Positions 8,581-17,742 are shown, counted from the first letter of the stretch. The stretch: DNA of 64,000 nt from Myxococcaceae bacterium (GCA_016793095.1 JAEUJQ010000071.1:62001-126000), one strand, 5' to 3'. The notes: generated by a model from the letters alone, not told the origin. A program made the numbers and translations.

Positions 8581-9320
8581 TCGGCCCCCACGAGAAGAAG
8601 ATCATCGTCGTCCCCTGCTACAACGAAGAGAAGCGCCTCGCGCCCGAGCGCTTCCTCGACTTCCGCGAGCAGGGGGTCGCTGTGCTGTTCGTCAACGACG
8701 GGTCGACCGATCGCACGGGCGAGATCATCGCGCAGTTCGCGGCGGCGAATGACGGCATCGGGGCGCTCCAGCTCGACCGCAACCGCGGCAAGGCCGAGGC
8801 TGTGCGCCACGGGTTGGTCGAAGCGCTCAAGTTCCGCCCGCAGGTCATCGCCTACCTCGACGCCGACCTCGCGACGCCGCCAGCCGAGATGAAGCGAGTC
8901 CTCGACGCGCTCCAGCCGCCGTTCCAGGTCTCTCTCGGGAGCCGCGTGCGGCTCATGGGCCGGCGGATCGAGCGCCTCGCAGCGAGGCACTACCTCGGCC
9001 GCATCTTCGCGACGGCAGCCTCGTGGAGCTTGTCCCTGCCGGTCTACGACACCCAGTGCGGGGCCAAGGCGTTCCAGGTGACGCCAACCCTCGAGGCGGC
9101 CCTCGCCGAGCCGTTCTCGAGCCGGTGGGCGTTCGACGTCGAGTTGATCGGGCGCCTGTTGCGACCGCCAGCGGGCGTAGCGGCCATCGAACCAACGCAG
9201 TTCGTCGAAGTGCCTCTTCAGGCCTGGCATGACGTGAAGGGCTCGAAGTTGAACCCGTCGGCGATGGCGGGCGCGGCGCTCGATCTGATGCGCATTGCCC
9301 GGCGTCGGCGCGGTTCGTGA
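8577..9320 (+). CDS. Family 2 glycosyltransferase (polyprenyl-phosphate sugar synthase-like)
   Basis: 247 residues with a GT-A fold signature: VVPCYNEE near the N-terminus, VNDGSTDRT (39-47) and the metal/sugar-nucleotide motif LDADLATPP with DAD at 95-97. The later CGAKAF and WAFDVELI segments are shared with dolichyl-phosphate mannose/glucose synthases and their archaeal AglJ-like relatives. There is no C-terminal membrane segment, so it should act on the cytoplasmic membrane face. It probably makes a polyprenyl-phosphate sugar donor for the GT-C-like proteins encoded around it. The start overlaps the methyltransferase stop (ATGA). The gene is convergent with the next gene with only 8 bases between stops. 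Confidence 0.88.
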   Translation: MIGPHEKKIIVVPCYNEEKRLAPERFLDFREQGVAVLFVNDGSTDRTGEIIAQFAAANDGIGALQLDRNRGKAEAVRHGLVEALKFRPQVIAYLDADLATPPAEMKRVLDALQPPFQVSLGSRVRLMGRRIERLAARHYLGRIFATAASWSLSLPVYDTQCGAKAFQVTPTLEAALAEPFSSRWAFDVELIGRLLRPPAGVAAIEPTQFVEVPLQAWHDVKGSKLNPSAMAGAALDLMRIARRRRGS

Positions 9321-9328
9321 GCGACGGG

Positions 9329-11626
9329 TCAGGGTACGCGACGGAAGTACTGAATGCCCTGATTCGTGCCGATGGGGCGGAAGCCGTGAAGGCTCCGCTG
9401 GACGGGACAGCCGGGCGCGACGATGGCTGCAGACCAGGGAGCCTCTGCTGACCAGGGCAGGGCCGGCGCCTCGGGCATGACGACAGCATCCGGAGGGGGG
9501 ATTGGCTTGCCCAGCGCTGCGAGCGGATAGCCGCCAGCAGGGTATCGACCATGACAGCCGAGCACCAGAACCGGGCCGTCGAGCTCCTGCGGCGGCTCCG
9601 CCAGCTCGCTCACGTGGAAGCCCGCCTGGTCGAACTGCCTCGGCAGCTGGTCAACGTACGCCCGGAACAGCAGCTCTGACGCGAGGCTGTCCGGAGACTC
9701 TGATCCATCACTCCAGGCGACGTGCGTCACACCCATGGCCCGAAGCCGCTCGAAGACCCCGCGCACCGACCCTTCGTGCGCATACGACAAGCCAAGCTGA
9801 ATCCCCGGGACGTCGGTGAGCGTGACGCGGCCGATGCCAAAGCTCGAGGCGTAGGAGTGAATGAGCAGACGCGCGGAGACCGGCAGTCGTTCGCCCAGCA
9901 CTGACCAGTCCCGGAACACCGCGAAGCGCTCGGCGCTGCGTTCCGCCTGGCCGCGCTGGAGGAACTCGAGCAGCTTCGCCAGAGGAGATCGACGGCCGTT
10001 CATCCGGTGCGTCGCGAAGAACGGAAGCTCGAGGGAACCCAGAAGCTGGAGCGCGACCAGACCCACCACCGCGAGGCGCGACAGCCAGCCCCAGCTCCAC
10101 AGCTCCACCACCACCACGGCGACGGCTGCGGCCATCAGCGGCACGAAGATGACGAGGTAGCGCATCTGGTGCGCCAGACTGAACCAGAGCGCGATTCCGG
10201 CGGCCGTCATGCCAATCACCAGCCAGACCCTGGACAGGCGAGTCGTCAGAAGCGCGGGAATGGCGAGGCAGGCGAAGACCGAGCCAAACACAGGCGCCCC
10301 ACCGGTGAAATCGCCCCAGGTGTACAGCCCGACGTGATGATCTGCGACCGCGCGCACGGTCTCACCGAGCCGCCACCAGAGGCTCGAGTCAGGCGGTGTG
10401 AAGAGCTCGACGGCATACCTGGCTTGCCACACTGCCGCCTCGGGCGCATACGGCCCACCACCAAAGAGCCGGGCAGCCAACGGGTACACAGGGTTTCCAT
10501 AGAACACGAGGTTTCGCACCCAATACGGAGCCAGCGTCACGGCGCCAGCGACGACCGTTCCAAGCTGTCCCACCAGGATGGGCCGGAAGGCGTTCCCACG
10601 CCGCCAGGCGAGCAGCCGATCGACGACCACGACGACGCTGAAGGGCGCCAGGAAGATCACGCTCGTGTACTTGCAGAGCACTGCGCCCGCGAGATGCGCA
10701 CCCAGGAGCACCCAGGGACCAGGCCTGTTCGTACGCCGAGCCAGAGTCCACAGCAGAAAGGCGCTCGCGGCCCAGAGCGCAGCGAAGCGGTCAGCGCCGC
10801 CCATGAGGCCCGTGTCGTAGATGAAGATCGCCGGAAAGAGGAAGAAGCACACCCATGCGAGCGAGTAACGGGAGCTGCTCCCTGCCGGCCGCAGAGCCCG
10901 CGCGAGCGCCGAGATGAGCGCCAACGTCGTCACGAAGGCGACGACTTCGATCTGACTGGCGAGCACGATGCGGTCGTACAGGGAGTCGGGGGCCAGAAAC
11001 GCCCAGGTCGCCAACCAGCTCCAGAGGTGCGGCCCGGTCAGCAGGTGGTTGCCTTCAGGGCTCCGCCAGATGCCACCCGCAGCCGCGTACAGCTCGGCGT
11101 TTCCGAGGTGGTACCACCGGGCGTCGAAGTTGAGGTTCTCCGGTGTCCACGTTGGCGCCGCGACCATCACCACCGCGACTGCTCCTGCCAGGACGGCTGC
11201 TGCTTCGACGAGCGTGTAGGAGCGGCTCCGACGGACTGCACTGAGGACGGCGCGCCAGACCTCGTGCGGGTCCGCCAGCCCCACCAGCAGCAGAACCGCG
11301 GGGAGCAACCAGAACGTCGCCGCGCTGAAACCAAACGCGTGCCCCCAGACCGGTACGACCCAGCCAAAGGCCAACAGGCCCGTGGCGAGCGAGAGCGGCA
11401 GGAAGACATCGGGGCGCTGGCGACCGAAGGCCACGGTGACCAGACGGCCACCCACCAGAAGACTCGAGACCAGCAGCAGGCCGAGCATCGCGCCGACGCG
11501 GAGCAGGTGCGGTACCAGCGATGCTGGAGGCGGAACGGCCACGCCGAACCTCGGCCACAGCGCGTACAGCTCAACCGCGACGATCGCGGCGACGAGGCCC
11601 GCGCGCGCCCACCTCCAGCCCCTCAT
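9329..11626 (-). CDS. Family 39-like GT-C membrane glycosyltransferase
   Basis: 765 residues from the ATG at 11626, which overlaps the stop of the upstream gene by 4 bases (ATGA); a longer frame exists but runs back into that gene. About twelve hydrophobic helices fill residues 5-520. The first large loop holds NFDARWYHLGNAELY, an acidic-His motif like the catalytic loop of GT39/PMT-type enzymes. The later CKYTSVIFLAPF and YWVRNLVFYGNPVYPL segments are also typical of that superfamily. The C-terminal 220 residues are extracytoplasmic. It probably transfers sugar from a polyprenyl-phosphate donor to an envelope acceptor; donor and acceptor are unknown. Confidence 0.8.
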   Translation of the reverse strand: MRGWRWARAGLVAAIVAVELYALWPRFGVAVPPPASLVPHLLRVGAMLGLLLVSSLLVGGRLVTVAFGRQRPDVFLPLSLATGLLAFGWVVPVWGHAFGFSAATFWLLPAVLLLVGLADPHEVWRAVLSAVRRSRSYTLVEAAAVLAGAVAVVMVAAPTWTPENLNFDARWYHLGNAELYAAAGGIWRSPEGNHLLTGPHLWSWLATWAFLAPDSLYDRIVLASQIEVVAFVTTLALISALARALRPAGSSSRYSLAWVCFFLFPAIFIYDTGLMGGADRFAALWAASAFLLWTLARRTNRPGPWVLLGAHLAGAVLCKYTSVIFLAPFSVVVVVDRLLAWRRGNAFRPILVGQLGTVVAGAVTLAPYWVRNLVFYGNPVYPLAARLFGGGPYAPEAAVWQARYAVELFTPPDSSLWWRLGETVRAVADHHVGLYTWGDFTGGAPVFGSVFACLAIPALLTTRLSRVWLVIGMTAAGIALWFSLAHQMRYLVIFVPLMAAAVAVVVVELWSWGWLSRLAVVGLVALQLLGSLELPFFATHRMNGRRSPLAKLLEFLQRGQAERSAERFAVFRDWSVLGERLPVSARLLIHSYASSFGIGRVTLTDVPGIQLGLSYAHEGSVRGVFERLRAMGVTHVAWSDGSESPDSLASELLFRAYVDQLPRQFDQAGFHVSELAEPPQELDGPVLVLGCHGRYPAGGYPLAALGKPIPPPDAVVMPEAPALPWSAEAPWSAAIVAPGCPVQRSLHGFRPIGTNQGIQYFRRVP

Positions 11627-12333
11627 GGGTGCAGCTCCACCGCTTCCAGATGGAACCAGGTGAGTGGCGAAGCGACGCGGAGCCGCACGAACCTCGCGGT
11701 GACTGCTGGAAACTCGCCGCGCCATTCGACGAAGCGCTCAGTTCGCTGGACCCGCTCCGTCCACGACTCACCATCGTCACTGGTCTCCACGATGAGCGGG
11801 AGACAACGCTCGAGGCCCATGTCCTGCCGGTTCCTCACCGTCACGCTCGAGAAGCTCTTCGGGCTTCCGAGGTCGTACCGAAGCCACGGGTTCGACTCGG
11901 CGTTCGTGTGGAAGAAGATGTCGGTCCGCGTCCCTCCGCAGGTGTGCATCGCTGGGTTGCACTTCAGGGCCTCGCTGCTCGCCGTCCAGGGCACGCCTTC
12001 GAGCAGGTTTCGAGGCGCCAGCAGCCAGACCCCGACCTTCCAGCTGACGGTCCCCACTGCGAGTGCCACGAAAAGGCCGAGCGAAACGGAACGCCAGCGA
12101 CCCGACATGGGCGAGCGAACGGTCAGAGCCTCGTGCTGGGCCCGAAGCGCCTCGACGTCCGCTGGGCCAGGAATGGCAGCGAGGGGCTCGGTCGAACGCG
12201 CGAGCTCGAGGGCGGCCTGATGGAGGGTCGCTCGGCCGAGCGCGGCATCGGGTGGAAGCGAATCGGCGGCGTCGAGCAGCTCGACGAGGCGACGGTCGCG
12301 TTCGCTGATGGTGGTTGCTCCCCAGAGGGCCAT
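11623..12333 (-). CDS. Single-pass membrane protein with extracellular discoidin (F5/8 type C) domain
   Basis: 236 residues. An acidic, Ala/Leu-rich cytoplasmic segment (1-80) could form a helix or coiled coil. One membrane helix lies at about 83-105. The outer part (110-236) has the features of an F5/8 type C domain: LRYDLG, SSVTVRNR, VETSDDGESW, RFVRLRV and a closing FHLEAVEL strand. Such domains bind carbohydrate or lipid headgroups. The gene is translationally coupled to the GT39-like gene by a 4-bp overlap, suggesting that it helps to present or recognise the glycan acceptor. No enzymatic residues are evident. Confidence 0.72.
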   Translation of the reverse strand: MALWGATTISERDRRLVELLDAADSLPPDAALGRATLHQAALELARSTEPLAAIPGPADVEALRAQHEALTVRSPMSGRWRSVSLGLFVALAVGTVSWKVGVWLLAPRNLLEGVPWTASSEALKCNPAMHTCGGTRTDIFFHTNAESNPWLRYDLGSPKSFSSVTVRNRQDMGLERCLPLIVETSDDGESWTERVQRTERFVEWRGEFPAVTARFVRLRVASPLTWFHLEAVELHP

Positions 12334-12503
12334 GACACCGAGTTAGGCCGCTTCACCGCGCGGACTCAAGTCCTTCCCGCGCCGCGCAACGACTCGCGCA
12401 CGCTGGAACGCGCACGGAGGGCGCAGCGTCTTTGTGTCGCGAGAGCCGGGTGTCACAAGAACCGGGTCGACCTGGCCGGAGCTTGCCGATAAGACGGACC
12501 GCC

Positions 12504-14414
12504 ATGGATGCGGTGCCGGGGTTCACGCGTTTGGCTCGGGGTGTCGCCTGGCTGTCCGGCATCGGCGCGTCGCTCGGCCTGCTCGCGGGAACACTGACCT
12601 TCGCGCCCGGCTTCCACGCGTACCTGGTGTCGAACGCGTTGCCACCGGAACGTCGCACCGTGCTCTTCATCTGCGCCGCCGTCGGTGCGGTGATCGGTGG
12701 GGTCGCCGCGCTGAAGGTGGTGTGGAACTCGTGGGAGCGCCTCGACCAGATGTCGATGAGGCTTGGGCCGCTCGTGATGATCTTCCTGCTGCCACCGCTC
12801 TTCTCGCTTCAGGCGTGGGCCGGGCGAGAGCTCGCGTTGCTCGCCTACCTCTTCCTCTTCAACCTCGTCCTGGCGAGCCTTGCTCAACGAGCGGCAAGCT
12901 GCGAGCCGCTGGCCTTGAACTGGACCACGCGGGTGACGGAGTACTTCACGAGCAAACGCTGGCTCCCGCCCGTCCTGGTTGGAGTGGGCGCGCTCGCCTT
13001 CTCCATCTACTTCTCAGCCTTCACCATCGGCAACCACCAGGCCCTGCGCACGTCAGCCTTCGATCTCGGGATCGAGGAGAACCTGATGTGGAACGCAGCA
13101 CATCTTCAGACACCGCTCTTCCGAACCACTCCGCTCGGCGGCGTCATGACCCACCTCGGGTTTCACCAGACGTGGATCACCTATCTCATCGCCCCCTTCT
13201 ATCGGCTCTTTCCACGAGCCGAGTTCATGCTCGTTCTGCAGGCAACGAGTGTGGGGCTCGCGGCAGTCCCGCTCTACCTGCTCGGCAAGCGAAGCCTCGG
13301 CCAGTGGTGGGGGGCCCTGCTGGCCTTGCTCTTTCTCGCCTACGGGCCTCTTCATGGCAGTATCTTGTATGATTTTCACTACCAGCCAATCGGCAACCTT
13401 CTCATTCTGACGTCGCTGTATTGCCTTTTGGAGCGCAAGACGGTCGCGAGCGTCGTCTTCATCACCCTGACGCTTCTCTTGCGGGAGGACATGTCGCTGC
13501 TTCTCGGCGTGTTCGCGGCGGGCATGCTGTTCACAGGTCAGCGCCCGGTTGCAGCCACTCTCGTGGGCGTGATTTGTGCCATCCACTTCGTCGGGCTGAA
13601 GCTGATGATCATGCCGCGCTTCCTGAACGGGCAAGAGGGGTACGTACACCAGTACAGGTTGCTCGTTCCGGAAGGGTCGAACTCGTTTGGCGGCATCGTG
13701 AAGACGGTTCTCGGCAACCCGGCGTTCACGCTGAACACCCTGCTCGAGCGGGAGAAGCTGTCCTACGTCCTCGAGATCCTCGCTCCCTTCGCACTCCTCC
13801 CGCTTCGTCGTCCCATCGGCTGGTTGTTGGTGCTGCCGGGGTTCTTCTTCACGTTGCTGGCCACCCAGTACCCCGCGCTCTTGTCCACGGCCTATCAGTA
13901 CACGACGTACTGGACGATGTTCCTCTTCGTGGGATGCGTGTGGGCCCTCGAGTCGATGACACCACGCCTGCGCCGCAGCTGGGCGCTGCCGCTCTTCGTC
14001 GGCGGGCTGCTCTGCTCGGTCCACTTTGGCGCCATCGTCAAGAACCAGCAGGCGCGCGGAGCGCTCGACGTGCACCACTTCGGCCTCTCGCCGGTGGAGC
14101 AACTGCGGTATTCGCAGGTCGCCTCACTGGCGAAGCAGCTCCCACCTGACGACTCAGTCGTTGCCAGCGAGCGACTCGTGCCTCATGTCTCGAATCGTCG
14201 TGACTGTTATGCCCTTCGGCACGGTGTCCTGGAAGCCACGTGGCTGTTCACAGGCAACGCCTCAGCGCCAGATGAACGCCCGCACATCGACCGAGCCCTG
14301 CGGTCAGGTCAGTACGGCATCGTCGCACGAGAGGGTGAGTTCTTCATCGCGAAGCGTGGCGCAGACCCTGCACAGAATCGCGCGTACCTGTTCGAGATGG
14401 GCTTCGGACCGTGA
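12504..14414 (+). CDS. DUF2079 family polytopic membrane protein
   Basis: 636 residues from the ATG at 12504; upstream in-frame codons look non-coding. It has about twelve membrane helices and the DUF2079 hallmark FDLGIEENLMWN around residue 175, followed by the THLGFHQTWITYLIAPFY stretch. DUF2079 proteins are predicted GT-C-like membrane enzymes without a firmly established reaction. A soluble C-terminal part (about 500-636) follows the last helix. The gene is divergent from the discoidin gene across a 170-bp gap (12334-12503), in which no clear promoter motif was seen. Its position makes it the third GT-C-like protein in the cluster. Confidence 0.83.
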   Translation: MDAVPGFTRLARGVAWLSGIGASLGLLAGTLTFAPGFHAYLVSNALPPERRTVLFICAAVGAVIGGVAALKVVWNSWERLDQMSMRLGPLVMIFLLPPLFSLQAWAGRELALLAYLFLFNLVLASLAQRAASCEPLALNWTTRVTEYFTSKRWLPPVLVGVGALAFSIYFSAFTIGNHQALRTSAFDLGIEENLMWNAAHLQTPLFRTTPLGGVMTHLGFHQTWITYLIAPFYRLFPRAEFMLVLQATSVGLAAVPLYLLGKRSLGQWWGALLALLFLAYGPLHGSILYDFHYQPIGNLLILTSLYCLLERKTVASVVFITLTLLLREDMSLLLGVFAAGMLFTGQRPVAATLVGVICAIHFVGLKLMIMPRFLNGQEGYVHQYRLLVPEGSNSFGGIVKTVLGNPAFTLNTLLEREKLSYVLEILAPFALLPLRRPIGWLLVLPGFFFTLLATQYPALLSTAYQYTTYWTMFLFVGCVWALESMTPRLRRSWALPLFVGGLLCSVHFGAIVKNQQARGALDVHHFGLSPVEQLRYSQVASLAKQLPPDDSVVASERLVPHVSNRRDCYALRHGVLEATWLFTGNASAPDERPHIDRALRSGQYGIVAREGEFFIAKRGADPAQNRAYLFEMGFGP

Positions 14415-14429
14415 AGCCGGAGGCCCGCC

Positions 14430-15017
14430 TCACTCCGTCGGCGCGAGCCGCTCCTGGCGCGTGGGCGCGACGAGCCCGTCTGCGCGCGCGGGAATCGGCA
14501 TGAGCGCCCCGGGCTTCACCTCCACCACGCCGCTCATCAGCGACGTCGGCTGACCGCCGTCCGAGTCGAGGCGCTCCCACGCCGCGCGCACGCCACGCTT
14601 GCAGAAGTGGTTGGTCGGGTTCTGGTCGACGCAGCGCTGGAAGACCTCCGCGGCCTTGAGCCACTGGGCAGGGCCCGTCGTCTCTCCCAGCACCAGCTTC
14701 GCCGCGTACTGCAGCTCGGCGGAGTCGGCCGACTCGAAGGGCGAGGGCGCGAACTCGACCTGCGGCCCCGAGCCACCTGCGCTCGAGGCGCCGCCAGCCG
14801 AAGGGCCAGCGGGCGTCGGCGCGGTCGCGACCGGACGGTCCGTCGTCGGCGCCACGGGCGCGTTGGCCTGTGGTGAGGGCGGCGCGCTCGAGGGCCCGGT
14901 CGGGCTGCTCGCGCCAGGGCCGGGCGCAGGCGCGTCGTCGCTCAGCACCAGCCAGACGCCGACGCCCACCAGCGCTACCGCCACCACCGCGACTGCCACC
15001 CGCTGTACGTTCGACAT
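14430..15017 (-). CDS. Anchored Pro/Ala-rich protein with small helical C-terminal domain
   Basis: 195 residues. An N-terminal hydrophobic helix (about 7-26) serves as an uncleaved anchor. It is followed by a disordered Pro/Ala/Ser-rich linker (28-85) and a compact C-terminal region (about 95-165) that reads like two TPR-like helices and has two cysteines. A GGGGGAG ribosome site precedes the ATG. This architecture is frequent in myxobacterial periplasmic proteins of unknown function. The gene is convergent with the DUF2079 gene (15-bp gap) and follows the dehydrogenase gene on the same strand by 10 bp, so the two may be co-transcribed. Confidence 0.7.
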   Translation of the reverse strand: MSNVQRVAVAVVAVALVGVGVWLVLSDDAPAPGPGASSPTGPSSAPPSPQANAPVAPTTDRPVATAPTPAGPSAGGASSAGGSGPQVEFAPSPFESADSAELQYAAKLVLGETTGPAQWLKAAEVFQRCVDQNPTNHFCKRGVRAAWERLDSDGGQPTSLMSGVVEVKPGALMPIPARADGLVAPTRQERLAPTE

Positions 15018-15027
15018 GGCTCCCCCG

Positions 15028-15927
15028 TCAGGCCTTCCCGCCGATGCGATGCCCGCACAGCTGCTCGTGCACGCTGATGACCGCCCCGATGTCCTGCTCG
15101 CCCTTTCCGGCCGCGCGCGCGAGCGCGTAGGTCTCCTTCATGGCGGCGGCGGCGGGCGTGGGCACGCGGTACGTGGCGGCGTTCTCGACCAGCAGCGTCA
15201 GGTCCTTGTGCATGAGGTCGATGGAGAAGTGCGTCGAGAAGTCGTGCTCGAGCAGCGCCTTGCCCTTGAAGTCGAAGTACGGCGACCGGAAGCCAGACGC
15301 CTGCACCACCTCGATGAACCGCTTCGGGTCCACCCCGGCCTTCGACGTCAGCAGCAGGCCCTCGGAGAACGCCTGCAGCATCGAGGCGATGAGGCCGTTG
15401 CCGGCGAGCTTCACCTGCGTGCCGGCGCCCAGCGTGCCGCAGTGAATCACCTTCTCACCCACGGCCGCGAAGACGGGCTGCGCTCGGGCCATGGCCGCCT
15501 CGGAGCCTCCCGTCATGATGACGAGCGTCCCCTTCTCGGCGCCGTTCTTCGAGCCCGTCACCGGCGCGTCCACCACGTCCACGCCCTTCGCCGAGAACGC
15601 CTTGCCCAGCTCGTGCACCAGCGCCACCGACACCGTCGAGAAGTCGATGAAGAGCTGCCCCGCCTTCGCGGTGGACAGCAGGCCGTCCTTCCCGAGCGCC
15701 ACCTCGCGCAGCGCCGGCACGTCGGCCACGCAGGTGCAGAACGCGTCGACGGACGAGGCCACCTGCGCGGGCGTGTCGGCGACGGTGATGCCCTGCGCGG
15801 CCAGCTCCTGCGCGCGGGCCTTCGTGCGGTTCCACACCGTCACCTCGAAGCCCTTCTTCTTGAGGTTCTGCGCCATGCGGCTCCCCATGAGGCCCAGGCC
15901 AAGGAAGCCGACGTGTCGGATGGTCAT
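15028..15927 (-). CDS. 3-hydroxyisobutyrate dehydrogenase-like NAD(P) oxidoreductase
   Basis: 299 residues from the ATG at 15927, which has GGAG 6 bases upstream. The N-terminal Rossmann motif GFLGLGLMG (7-15) is followed by the substrate-binding signature around DAPVTGSKNGAEKGTL and the helix VKLAGNGLIASMLQAFSEG with the catalytic lysine. This is the 6-phosphogluconate dehydrogenase-like beta-hydroxyacid dehydrogenase family (3-hydroxyisobutyrate, tartronate semialdehyde, glyoxylate/succinic semialdehyde reductases). Length fits (about 290-300). The exact substrate cannot be decided; no valine-degradation genes are adjacent. Confidence 0.85.
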   Translation of the reverse strand: MTIRHVGFLGLGLMGSRMAQNLKKKGFEVTVWNRTKARAQELAAQGITVADTPAQVASSVDAFCTCVADVPALREVALGKDGLLSTAKAGQLFIDFSTVSVALVHELGKAFSAKGVDVVDAPVTGSKNGAEKGTLVIMTGGSEAAMARAQPVFAAVGEKVIHCGTLGAGTQVKLAGNGLIASMLQAFSEGLLLTSKAGVDPKRFIEVVQASGFRSPYFDFKGKALLEHDFSTHFSIDLMHKDLTLLVENAATYRVPTPAAAAMKETYALARAAGKGEQDIGAVISVHEQLCGHRIGGKA

Positions 15928-15968
15928 GAATTGCTCCGGTGGTTGGGCGTAGAGTGCCCGCGCGAGCC

Positions 15969-16178
15969 ATGCGCCTACCACTGCTCTTCCGCCGCGAAAA
16001 CTCCGCCGCCGCGAAGGCCGAGCGCCAGGCCCGCCTCGAGCGCGCCCTCACCGAGGGGCTTCGCAAGCTGGCCACCGCGCTCACCGACGCCGCCAACCTC
16101 ATCGAGAAGCAGCGCCTGTCCCGCGAGGGGTACCAGACGAAGCAGGACTTCCTCACGCGCTCCGACCCGAAACGCTGA
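15969..16178 (+). CDS. Small conserved-looking helical protein
   Basis: 69 residues from the ATG at 15969. It is rich in charged helix-formers: basic N-terminus, then ERALTEGLRKLATALTDAAN, which looks amphipathic. No family is recognised. It stops one base before the GTG of the acyltransferase gene, so the two are probably translated together. It could assist the acyltransferase at the membrane surface, but that is only inference from position. It is divergent from the dehydrogenase gene. Confidence 0.55.
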   Translation: MRLPLLFRRENSAAAKAERQARLERALTEGLRKLATALTDAANLIEKQRLSREGYQTKQDFLTRSDPKR

Positions 16179-16179
16179 C

Positions 16180-17502
16180 GTGTTCTACCGGGCCTTCCGT
16201 CTCGTGGTGACGCTGCTGTTGCGGAACTTCTTCCGCGTCGAGCCCGTGGTGGACCCGGCGCGCTCGCTCGAGCTCGAGGGCCCCGTCATCTTCGTCGGAA
16301 ACCACCCGAACGGGCTCGTGGACCCGGGGCTGCTCTTCGTCCTGGTGCGCCGGCACGTCACCTTCCTCGCGAAGGCCCCGCTCTTCTCGATGCCCGTGCT
16401 GGGGTGGATCCTCAGAGGGCTCGACGCGCTGCCGGTGTTCCGCAAGCAGGACGGGGGCGACACCACGAAGAACGACGCCACCCTGACGGCGAGCGTCGGC
16501 GCGCTGGTGCAGGGCCGCGCCATCACCCTGTTCCCCGAAGGGAAGAGCCACTCGGAGCCGCAGCTCGCCGAGCTGAAGACGGGCTGCGCGCGCATCGCCC
16601 TCGACGCGGTGGCGAAGGGTGCGAAGGTGCGCATCGTGCCGGTGGGCATCACCTACGGCGAGAAGAACCGCTTCAAGAGCCTCGTGCACGTCGAGGTGGG
16701 GCCGATCCTCGAGGTGAGCGCGTTCTCGACGGGGCAGGGCGCTGGTGACGCCGAGGCGGTGCGCGCCCTCACCGACGCCATCGCGAAGGCGCTGTCGGCC
16801 ATCACCCTCAACCTCGAGGCGTGGGAAGACCTGCCCGTCGTCGAGACCGCCGAGGCCCTCTACGCGCTCGAGCGGGGCGACCGGGCCGGCGACGTCGAGC
16901 GGCAGAAGGCGTTCGCGCGCGGCGTGGCGCTGCTGCGTCAGGAGCAGCCAGCGCGCTTCGAGGCGCTCAAGAGCGAGGTGGCCGCGTTCCGGCGCCGGCT
17001 CGACCTCGTGCACGTCACGCCCGAGGAGCTCACGTTTCAGTACCGCCCCGCAACGGTGGCGCGCTTCATCGCGCGCAACGTCGTGTGGCTGCTCGGCCTG
17101 CCGGTCTTCCTCGCCGGCATGGTGGCCTTCGTGGTGCCGTACTGGATTCCCATCGCCCTGGTGGCGGTGACGAAGCCGGGCAGAGACACCGAGTCCACGG
17201 TGAAGGTGCTGACGCTGCTGTTGCTCGCGCCCTTCTGGTGGGCGCTGCTGGTGGCGCTCGCGTGGTGGCAGGCCGGGCTGGTGGCGGGCCTCGTCACCCT
17301 CGCGGTGGTGCCGGGGCTCGCGCTCTTCACGCGCTGGTACTTCGAGCGGCGCTCGGCCGCGGTGCGCGACGCCCGCGTCTTCTTCCTCTTCTTCTCGAGG
17401 CGACGGCTCAAGGCGCGGCTGCTCGCCGAGGGCCAGGCGCTCGCGAAGGCCATCGACGCGGTGGCCGACGAGTTCCGCCCGCGCGTCACCAGCGCGCAGT
17501 GA
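16180..17502 (+). CDS. PlsC-like membrane acyltransferase
   Basis: 440 residues from the GTG at 16180, one base after the preceding stop. A longer upstream frame is ruled out because it runs through two genes. The acyltransferase domain (about 35-210) has NHPNGLVDP (41-49), a known variant of the NHX4D motif with one extra residue. It also has FRKQD and the acceptor motif LFPEGKSHSEP. Two or three membrane helices follow in the second half (about 290-380). The protein should transfer acyl chains to a glycerophosphate or lysophospholipid at the inner membrane. It is longer than minimal PlsC (about 240 residues) and resembles the larger GPAT-like bacterial paralogues. Confidence 0.85.
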   Translation: MFYRAFRLVVTLLLRNFFRVEPVVDPARSLELEGPVIFVGNHPNGLVDPGLLFVLVRRHVTFLAKAPLFSMPVLGWILRGLDALPVFRKQDGGDTTKNDATLTASVGALVQGRAITLFPEGKSHSEPQLAELKTGCARIALDAVAKGAKVRIVPVGITYGEKNRFKSLVHVEVGPILEVSAFSTGQGAGDAEAVRALTDAIAKALSAITLNLEAWEDLPVVETAEALYALERGDRAGDVERQKAFARGVALLRQEQPARFEALKSEVAAFRRRLDLVHVTPEELTFQYRPATVARFIARNVVWLLGLPVFLAGMVAFVVPYWIPIALVAVTKPGRDTESTVKVLTLLLLAPFWWALLVALAWWQAGLVAGLVTLAVVPGLALFTRWYFERRSAAVRDARVFFLFFSRRRLKARLLAEGQALAKAIDAVADEFRPRVTSAQ

Positions 17503-17607
17503 CCGACGGCGAAGCAGTGCGTGGCTCCGCTCCAGACCCTCAGCACCAGGAACGCGCAGCCGAGGGCCCGTCTGGGGTGCGGCGCCGCACAGCTGGTGCT
17601 GGCCCTG

Positions 17608-17630
17608 CGGCGCTCGATCCCCAGGCGCCG
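17608..17630. terminator. Possible bidirectional hairpin terminator
   Basis: CGGCGC (17608-17613) and GCGCCG (17625-17630) form a 6-bp stem with an 11-base loop in the 240-bp convergent gap between the acyltransferase gene and the TGGG-repeat lipoprotein gene. No U-tract follows, as is usual in very GC-rich genomes. The rest of the gap shows no convincing gene; a 50-codon frame (17499-17651) overlapping the acyltransferase stop has poor codon bias. Confidence 0.3.
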
Positions 17631-17742
17631 ACAAGGGGTGCCCTCAGCTGACCTTGGCCATCGCGCGGCGGTGGACCGTTGCGCTGGCCGTCGTGCGGAG
17701 GTTGATCAGCGCTCCGAGAATCCGGTGGCCGCGGACCCTCAG

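Noticed and set aside
14599-16179. Long plus-strand frame running from 14599 into the acyltransferase gene.
   Set aside because: The part before 16180 lies antisense to the anchored protein and the dehydrogenase genes and has no family resemblance; the acyltransferase begins at GTG 16180.
17499-17651. 50-codon frame overlapping the acyltransferase stop by GTGA.
   Set aside because: Third-position G+C is low for this genome, the peptide is Pro/Ala/Gln-rich without a fold, and it may be a decayed gene end.
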